Assembly: GCA_022559985.1 (NCBI GenBank)
Contig: JAFJTR010000051.1
Span: forward strand, 1-64,000
Length of the DNA stretch: 64,000 bases
Origin: Parastagonospora avenae f. sp. tritici 18332-5
Lineage: Eukaryota; Ascomycota; Dothideomycetes; Pleosporales; Phaeosphaeriaceae
Direction: 5' to 3'
The notes under the pieces are model-generated. The model did no database searches. It worked only from the letters and a program-made list of their open reading frames with translations, and was not told the DNA's origin. Positions within the stretch are counted from its first letter, which is position 1, and the number at the start of each line of letters is the position of its first letter. Shown here one piece after another: positions 57,171 through 64,000 of this stretch. The translations under genes were made by a program, and so were the position numbers.

Positions 57171-59429
57171 ATGACGAACACAATTCGCCCTCCACCTCCG
57201 CCGGCAGAAAACATGCCACCTCTGCCGCCAACAGACGTGCCTCCTCCTCCTCCTCCTCCTCCTCCTCCTCCACTAGAAGAAGAACTGGGGCCGGTCTTGG
57301 TTCCATCGAAGAAGGCAAAGAAGGGCTGGGCGTCACAACGGAAGCAGCCACCGAGCATCGACGACATCCTCAAGGCGAAGCGCGAACAGGAAGCGGCCGC
57401 GGCGAAACCAAAGTTCCTGTCTAAAGCGGAGCGCGAGCGGATCGCGCTGGAGAAGCGGCGAAAGGAGGTCGAGGAGGCACAAAGGCGGCGAGAAGGCTCG
57501 AACAGCAGCACCAACGGCGCACCGCATAATGGGCACTCGCACTCCAACGGCAGCCACGATGCGTCGTCTTCGATACCCACGGGTCCCCGGTCTATGCGCC
57601 CCGAGGCGCCCCCAGGCCCTTCGTCCAGACAGCAGCGGAGCAATGGTAACATGGCGCCGCCGCCGCTGCCAGACAGGAAGTCGGGCAAGCGACCACCGCC
57701 CGAAGACGCCGAGGCGGCCATGATACGCCAGCGGTACATGGGCGCCGAGCAGAACCAGTCGACCTTCTCGGCCAAGAAGAAGCGGAAGCGCACGACGGAG
57801 AAGAAGTTCAACTTTGAGTGGAACGAAGAGGAAGACACCAGCTACGACTACAACCCCATCTACCAGCAGAAAGCAGAGGCGGGCTTCTTCGGGCGCGGCC
57901 GGCTGGGCGGCTTCACTGAGGACGTCACGGAGCAGGGCACGCAGAAGTTCATCGAGGCCATGATCGAGCGCGACCCCGTGTCGGGGCGGGAGCGCGCCGA
58001 GCGCATCCTGGACATGGAGCGGCGGCGCAAAGAAGAAGGCGGCCGCGCCCAGCTCGACAAGCACTGGAGCGAGAAGAAGCTGGAGCACATGCGCGAGCGC
58101 GACTGGCGCATCTTCAAGGAGGACTTCAACATTGCCACTAAGGGCGGCTCCATCCCCAACCCCATGCGCAACTGGCAGGAGTCAGGCCTGCCGGACAAGG
58201 TCCTGCGCCTCGTCGAGCATGTGGGCTACGCCGAGCCGTCTGCCGTCCAGCGCGCCGCCATCCCTATCGCCCTCCAGTGCCGCGATCTCATCGGCGTCGC
58301 CGTCACGGGTTCAGGTAAAACCGCCTCCTTCGTCCTGCCGCTGCTGGTCTACATCTCGCAGCTCCCGCCGCTGGGGCCTTCGAACCGCGCCGATGGCCCA
58401 TACGCTATTGTCCTGGCGCCCACGCGCGAGCTGGCGCAGCAGATTGAGGTAGAGACGCGCAAGTTTGCTGCCCCCCTTGGCTTCAACACCGCCGTCATTG
58501 TCGGTGGGCACTCCATCGAAGAACAGGCCTTCCAAATGCGCGACGGGGCCGAAATCGTCATCGCTACGCCAGGGCGTCTAGTCGACTGCATTGAGAGACG
58601 CATGCTGGTTCTCAGCCAGTGCACCTATGTCATCATGGACGAGGCAGACCGCATGATCGACATGGGCTTCGAGGAGCCTGTCAACAAGATCCTCGACGCG
58701 CTGCCCGTCACCAACGAGAAGCCCGACAGCGACGCCGCCGAGGACCCCAACGCCATGAAGCGTGGCATGTATCGCCAGACCATGATGTACACAGCCACCA
58801 TGCCCACGGCCGTGGAGCGCATAGCACGAAAGTATCTTCGTCGCCCTGCCATCGTCACCATTGGCAACGTCGGCGAGGCTGTCGAAACCGTCGAGCAACG
58901 GGTCGAGCACATACAGGGCGAGGAGAAGCGCAAGAAGCGTCTCCAGGAGATTCTCAATTCCGGCGAATTCACGCCTCCCATCATCGTCTTTGTCAACATC
59001 AAGCGCAATTGCGACGCCATTGCACGCGATATCAAAAACATGGGCTTTTCTTCCGTCACCCTGCACGGCTCTAAGACACAGGAGCAGCGAGAAGCCGCAC
59101 TTGCCCAGTTGCGCGAACACCGCGTCGATGTCCTCGTCGCTACAGATCTTGCAGGCCGTGGTATCGACATCACAGACGTCTCGCTCGTCGTCAACTTCAA
59201 CATGGCTACTAGTATCGAGAGCTACACGCATCGTATTGGTCGTACAGGTCGTGCAGGCAAGAGCGGTGTTGCCATCACTTTCTGGGGCAATGAGGATGCA
59301 GATGTATTGTATGACTTGAAGCAAATGCTTACCAAGAGCCAGATCAGCAAGGTGCCTGAAGATCTGAGGAAACATGAGGCCGCCCAGCAAAAGGGCGGCC
59401 GTAACAAGGAGAAGAAGGCCTTGACGTGA
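57171..59429 (+). CDS. PRP28: DEAD-box splicing helicase Prp28
   Basis: Single exon, 752 aa. The N-terminus has a Pro run (DVPPPPPP), then basic coiled text (KAERERIALEKRRKEVEEAQ) and the Prp28 signature EKKFNFEWNEEEDTSYDYNP. DWRIFKEDFNIATKGGSIPN leads into the helicase core: Q motif (YAEPSAVQRAAIPIA), AVTGSGKTASF, PTRELAQQ, TPGRLVD, DEADRMIDMG, TAT, DLAGRGIDI and HRIGRTGRAGKSG. Prp28 displaces U1 from the 5' splice site in exchange for U6 during spliceosome activation. Length and order match the U5-100K family. Confidence 0.96.
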   Translation: MTNTIRPPPPPAENMPPLPPTDVPPPPPPPPPPPLEEELGPVLVPSKKAKKGWASQRKQPPSIDDILKAKREQEAAAAKPKFLSKAERERIALEKRRKEVEEAQRRREGSNSSTNGAPHNGHSHSNGSHDASSSIPTGPRSMRPEAPPGPSSRQQRSNGNMAPPPLPDRKSGKRPPPEDAEAAMIRQRYMGAEQNQSTFSAKKKRKRTTEKKFNFEWNEEEDTSYDYNPIYQQKAEAGFFGRGRLGGFTEDVTEQGTQKFIEAMIERDPVSGRERAERILDMERRRKEEGGRAQLDKHWSEKKLEHMRERDWRIFKEDFNIATKGGSIPNPMRNWQESGLPDKVLRLVEHVGYAEPSAVQRAAIPIALQCRDLIGVAVTGSGKTASFVLPLLVYISQLPPLGPSNRADGPYAIVLAPTRELAQQIEVETRKFAAPLGFNTAVIVGGHSIEEQAFQMRDGAEIVIATPGRLVDCIERRMLVLSQCTYVIMDEADRMIDMGFEEPVNKILDALPVTNEKPDSDAAEDPNAMKRGMYRQTMMYTATMPTAVERIARKYLRRPAIVTIGNVGEAVETVEQRVEHIQGEEKRKKRLQEILNSGEFTPPIIVFVNIKRNCDAIARDIKNMGFSSVTLHGSKTQEQREAALAQLREHRVDVLVATDLAGRGIDITDVSLVVNFNMATSIESYTHRIGRTGRAGKSGVAITFWGNEDADVLYDLKQMLTKSQISKVPEDLRKHEAAQQKGGRNKEKKALT

Positions 59430-61966
59430 GGGAACGAGAATGACATGCATGTGGTGCGGCGCTCGAACCCTGATACCATGACAGCATCTGTTACTTATTC
59501 ACTTACAGGAAGCTACAAATACAATTTCATCTCGAATGAAGTGCTGAAAAGCTTCCCATTCCTGCCCTTTCAAATCCTGTCTTCTGTTGAAATGCTACTC
59601 TTCTCAGTCTCTGGCCAATGATATAAAGAACCGTTTTCTCGAAGACCTTATGGCTGCTTGTCGCCTCCTTTTTTCATGTCAAGCCTGTGTTCTCCAAAAG
59701 TGCATCTTTTGATTCGCTCTGCTGAGCTCAAGCTCGCAGTAAGAATACAGTCCATCTCAGAAGAACGGCAAGCGTGAGACAGATACCGAAGAAGAGAAAG
59801 AAGGCATAAATGGAAATTTCTTCGTTGTGTCGGCGTCGTTGGTCGTTCTCCCGCTGCAGCAGATGATGTTGCCATTGGAATATTTTGTTGCTCTGGACAA
59901 GTCCCGCAATGCGGCAACTTCTCGCTGGAGGCACTCAACTCGTCGTCCGCGTCGTCGTCAATGTCGACATAAAAGTCATTAGTGTCTCTGCTCGAGGAGG
60001 TTGGCTCACTCGAGTCTGGTGGGCAAAATGGGGGAGATGGAACGTCACATCCGGCGACTGGTCGTATCGGTTCCCCTTGTCGAGATGACCTTAGCAAGGA
60101 AGACGGTATAGACCAAGTGGAGAGCGACTCTTATGATTCTGAGTACATTGCCGCGGCTTGTTTTAGAAAGAAGTCAAGTACGACTGTCGACGTCGTAGTG
60201 ATTTGGACTTTTTTTGCGCAACAGTGGGATTTTAGCCTCTCCGCTCGGGTTGCATAGATTGGTAGTAAGGGTCCTTGTAGCCATGGTATGGTCAATCGTG
60301 GCAAGGGCCATAGAGGGCGCTAGGTGAAAGGCTTAACTTGGTGTACCAGAGTGCGGACGAAGCTTATACCAAATTCCCGTATCGAGGCCGAAACGATGCA
60401 ATCATTAGGATCACTTATAGAAATAGGCAAAGATGTGTGCATTCATTATGTCTCCTCTGTTTGTGACGGAAAAAAAGCGTGCCTCGGTCAAGTCATGCCT
60501 TACTCTCATCGCATGAAGCCACTTCTGAACTAGTAAATCTATCACGCAATACCTACTCGCTGAATGTTTGCCTTATCCACAATTGTGCTCATTCTCTTTA
60601 AGGACCAACCTTGTATCAGCTCAATACACTCTGTGTTACTACTTTTGCTAGAACGATACCGGTGCCTTCCACATCGGACCTGTACATGTATCTTCATCGA
60701 TAAAATCCTCGAAGAGATAACAGATCGTACTATCGCGAGAAATGTGGGTCACTTCCAGAGTAGCAAGCGCCGACCCTGATCAATAGCAGAAGCTGTTCGG
60801 TCTCAGCCCTTCAGAAGCACATTTTTTATCTGTGAAGACGCGCTAACAAAGCTCACAGACGTCCATGGTCCAAAGCGCTACCTCGAAATTGATCACACGA
60901 GGTCTGCAAATGCCACAAATTTGACAGAGAGTAGCATGTATTCTGGCTAGAATATGCGCAGGGCCATCGCAGAGGTTAACTAAAATATGTTGGCGTGACA
61001 GCTTCAATGACTTAAAAAACATCGAACTGAACCTTGAGCAAAAACTGATAGTTGCGCCATGCGAACCAAATGCGCACCGGCAACCTGTTAAGAACACGGG
61101 GTCTTTGATATGAGTAAGAATATGCAGCCATTGCCTTCAGCAATGTATAGCCGTTGGGATTGAGCACGTGGGTCTGGTTCGACAAATTTGCCTACCAATT
61201 CGGTAATCTAGTCTCAGTAGCGTAGTTTGTAGAACTACCACTGGTGGTAGTGGCTGTTATCACGAGTCGCTAAATGCACGTTTCCCACTTGGTCGCATGA
61301 GGGAGCAAGGGCTATCGGGAACGAAGATGGGACGACGTTGAGAAATTGCATGTCAGAGAATACCACTTGAAGTATGTGTCTCACCCTTTACGTTTCCATA
61401 TCAGGACCAAGTGCTTGTTATAACCTGGTAATGCTTTTGAGGATTGAGTTGGACATAATATAGCGTGTCTCCAGATGTAGACAGGATTGCCGCGCCACCA
61501 ATAACCTAGCACAGTACGTGATGACGTCAATATCTTAAGGTGTGCTTTCCGAAAGAGATTCCGTCGTGATTCCTTTGCCGAGCCAGCTTCAGTCTGCATT
61601 ATGCTAATAGGCTATCGCGAACCTTATCATCACAAATGATTCTCATTTGGTTCGGTCAAGGTGTGAGATTGGCCTGTCGTGTCATAGCAGATGAGTGTCA
61701 ATGACGCCAGTTTTTCGATACCGAGAGATATTGTTTTGAACCCTGCAATCAATCTACATAACACATTCAGGTTGAAATCGGGCAAAGTTCCCTTTTGGTT
61801 TTTCAAATGTACGCATGTGCCAAGAAGAATGGGCTGGGCAGACGGGGCAGGTCCTGGATGCACTTGGCACGACATACAAAGGCCAGAGAAGTCGCTCGAC
61901 AAGACGCACTCTCCCCCAAACCTCGTAACACGCTATAGTCTACTGAAGTTCATTGGAATCGCGAAC
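59430..61966. other. 2.5-kb spacer with one weak TM-protein candidate
   Basis: The right half is AT-richer and I see no gene in it. On the minus strand at 59728-59934 a frame ends in a strong C-terminal TM segment (ISIYAFFLFFGICLTLAVLL) after a Gln/Arg-rich helix (LLQRENDQRRRHNEE), as in tail-anchored proteins. Just upstream a second frame reads LQREVAALRDL in the same coiled style, one base out of phase. ATG candidates lie near 60280 (MATRTLTTN). I could not build a continuous model. Confidence 0.3.
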
Positions 61967-62851
61967 ATGGTTTTGCCACGAAATGTCCTGACCAGTCTGG
62001 CGACGCTGGGTAGTGCCACCGCAGCGACGTCTTACCTTCCGTATCAGGTTCGAAATGCCGGTGTTCCGGTCGGGCAGCTGAAGAACATCAGTGGAAGTGA
62101 GTTCAAGATAAATCACCATGTCCACTACTCGTTACTGATGGGTCATAGTTGAAATGTACATTTCATACCCACCCAATCGCAACTCGTCCACCAAGGCCTT
62201 GCTTTATGTAACGGATATTTTTGGTGTTCCGCTTCTACAGAACAAGCTGTTGGCTGATTCTCTGGCTGCGAATGACTACCTGGTTGTCATGCCAGATTTG
62301 TTCAGAGGTGATGCAATTTCTGTCGAGGAGCAGGAGGCAGGACTGAATCTTACCGAATGGCGTGCCTTGCACCCAACTTCCGAAATTGACAGTATTATCA
62401 ACACGACCATCAACTACATGCGCAGCGATATGGACGCTACAAGGATCGGCGGACTCGGCTATTGCTTCGGTGGGAAGTACGTGCCGCGGTTCATGACTTC
62501 AGGCGGAGGACTGGATCTTGGCTTCATTGCTCATCCGAGTAGTTTGACCGAGCAGGAGATTGGTGGAATCACCAAAGGGATTAGCATTGCTGCTGGTAGT
62601 GAGTATACCTGGTCTCGCACTGCAAAGAAATCCAGCTGACCACGACAGCCCTTGATGGATCCTTCAATTCCTCCGCCAAGGTACGCGCAGAGAGCATATT
62701 GGCCGCAAACAATGTGCCTTTCCAGACAAATCTCTATTCTGGTGCGCCGCACGGGTTTGCCGTTCGAGTCAACCAGAGCATTCCGCAGCAGGCGTATGCG
62801 AAGCAAGCAAGCTTCATCCAGGCTGTGACGTGGTTCGATGCGTGGTTGTAG
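61967..62851 (+). CDS. secreted dienelactone-hydrolase family protein
   Basis: Exons: 61967-62096, 62149-62598 and 62649-62851, giving 260 aa. The N-terminus VLTSLATLGSATAATSYLPY looks like a signal peptide. VTDIFGVPLLQNKLLADSLA, then VMPDLFRGDAI, then the nucleophile elbow GGLGYCFGGKYV (Cys as nucleophile) and GAPHGFAVR with the catalytic His mark the family. It hydrolyses small lactones or esters; many fungal members are uncharacterised. Two nearby donors (GGTAGT, GTGAGT) at exon 2 change one residue (A or T). It is 434 bp upstream of an MFS transporter in the same direction. Confidence 0.88.
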
Positions 62852-63284
62852 AACGCTGCGTGTGGTACATACAATAAATAATGTAGATGCTTTGTTTTTT
62901 TCACAAAACATTACAGCATAGAGTGTGATTGCTACAGCGTGCCCCGTGGATGATCTGCAGCAAAATTCGTAAAATCAGATTGAAGGCCTTCAAGGGATGA
63001 GTGTATTGCACTTTAAGCTCAGGAACAAATATCTCGGGCACCGAAGGTGCGTAGAACGCTGAGAACTTCCTACCCTGTAACTTGGCCTGACAAAGGGCGC
63101 GCGCCATTCCAATTTCAGAACAGTTGGGCGTTGGTGCGGCTCGCAAATGTCCGCGATTGGTCTGCGAATAGGGGTGACGCGCTCTGGCACAAGGGCTTTC
63201 GCACAGAAACCCGATCCCGATGTCATACAGTATCTTTTGTTTCTATACCCGTTGACTACACTCTAAAGCATTTGTGTTCACGAG
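62852..63284. other. spacer upstream of the MFS gene
   Basis: 3' region of the dienelactone hydrolase gene and promoter of the MFS gene. No other feature. Confidence 0.4.
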
Positions 63285-63971
63285 ATGGCCCAAGAGATGG
63301 AAATGACTGTATTGCCCGCAGACAATAAGCACATACTGGTAGAAGACCGCAAACAGTCCTCTAATGCTCGGCCCGACATGGAACGGAACCTTTCCATCGC
63401 AAGCGATGGGAGGAAAAGGAGCAAGTTGCAAATGTTTGCGATTCTTACAGCGCTCTTTGTATGTTGATACATTCTGAGTAGAACCGCAATCATACATTAT
63501 TCGTTTCACTGACGTGATGAGTAGCTCTCGTTGTTTGTGTCAGCTTTAGACGCAACTATTATCGCGACGGCTGCACCCACCATAACCAGAGACTTGAAAT
63601 CTGCTGCTGGCTACACATGGATCGGAGGCGCTTATCTTCTTGCCAATGCCGTGTCGGGTCCTATATGGGCGAAATTGTCCGATATTTGGGGTCGCAAACC
63701 AATCATCTTAGCTGCTTTGGCCGTTTTCTTCGCCAGTTCGACGGTGTGTGCCACTGCAAAGACTATGGAAGCTCTAATTATTGGACGCGCGTTCCAAGGT
63801 GCAGCCGGTGGTGGACTGATCCTTCTGGTGCACGTTTGTATTAGCGATCTGTTCAGTCTGAGGCAGAGGAGCTTACTCATGGGTCTCACGGAAGGTATGT
63901 GGTGTCTCGCCGGGGGAGTTGGACCAGTACTCGGCGGAGTGTTTGCAAGTTTGGCGACATGGAGATGGTGC
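63285..63971 (+). CDS. MFS drug-type transporter (DHA2/14-TM), 5' part
   Basis: Exon 1 is 63285-63458, the intron 63459-63524 (GTATGT...GTAG) and exon 2 63525-63971, ending at a GTAAGT donor; the gene runs past the window. A 50-residue cytosolic N-terminus leads to TM1 (LFLSLFVSALDATIIATAAP), then TITRDLKSAAGYTWIGGAYL and the MFS signature GPIWAKLSDIWGRKPI, then IGRAFQGAAGGGLILL and GVGPVLGGVFASLATWRW (antiporter motif C). This is the multidrug/toxin efflux or siderophore-exporting branch. The partner hydrolase next door may share its substrate, which is inference. Confidence 0.9.
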
Positions 63972-64000
63972 TGTAAGTCTCAATGAACTGTGTCGAAACT

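Noticed and set aside
1..64000. tRNA, rRNA, CRISPR arrays and bacterial-type operons
   Set aside because: I scanned by eye for T-loop GGTTCGANNCC, spaced repeats and ribosomal sequence and found none. A covariance-model scan would be decisive.

Overview
This window is chromosomal DNA of a filamentous ascomycete. Genes carry short GT-AG introns of about 45-110 nt with CTRAY-type branch points. CDS are GC-rich, intergenic spacers are 0.2-2.5 kb, and the left end holds retrotransposon debris mutated in the way repeat-induced point mutation (RIP) mutates DNA. The gene set (Dnt1-like protein, HeLo-domain protein, PLAC8 protein, many-exon NRPS-like enzyme) suggests a dothideomycete, perhaps Pleosporales, but that placement is inference.

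Layout. 1-4.4 kb is an AT-rich transposon island: a decayed copia RNase H with an LTR (+), a RIP-mutated Cys-rich ORF (-), a second decayed copia gag (-), a 433-bp MITE with 77-bp inverted repeats, and a gene remnant next to the MITE. 5-17 kb holds a Dnt1-like nucleolar protein, a broken pogo/Fot1 transposase, a PLAC8 gene whose frame is shifted by an 8-bp tandem repeat, and a Bem3-type RhoGAP. 17.5-28.8 kb is a housekeeping block: mitochondrial uS13, an ER cyclophilin with two possible C-termini, the Ded1 helicase, INO80 subunit Ies1, the DNA polymerase delta small subunit and a small GPI-type secreted protein. 29.5-48.1 kb is more accessory: a 10-exon adenylation / membrane haem / FNR-like fusion, an 8-exon enoyl-CoA hydratase, a HeLo-domain protein, a siderophore-esterase-like hydrolase, an SDR, a DUF3140 protein, a sugar transporter and an M50B-like membrane protease. 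48.5-59.4 kb returns to core functions: a 7-TM protein, a histidine phosphatase, proteasome alpha7 and beta3, a Cys-motif protein, mitochondrial mL59 and the Prp28 helicase. 59.4-64 kb has a long empty spacer, a secreted dienelactone-hydrolase-like protein and the 5' part of an MFS transporter that runs off the window.

The genes do not form one pathway. The best candidate for an undescribed system is the head-to-head pair at 29.57-36.04 kb. One partner is a stand-alone adenylation domain with no carrier domain, fused to a multi-pass haem-type membrane domain and an FNR-like nucleotide-binding domain. The other is an intact enoyl-CoA hydratase. Other points of note are the PLAC8 frameshift, the alternative soluble or membrane-anchored cyclophilin, and three core genes whose first coding exon is the ATG alone. 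All exon models were built by hand from splice motifs and reading frame; none is backed by transcripts.
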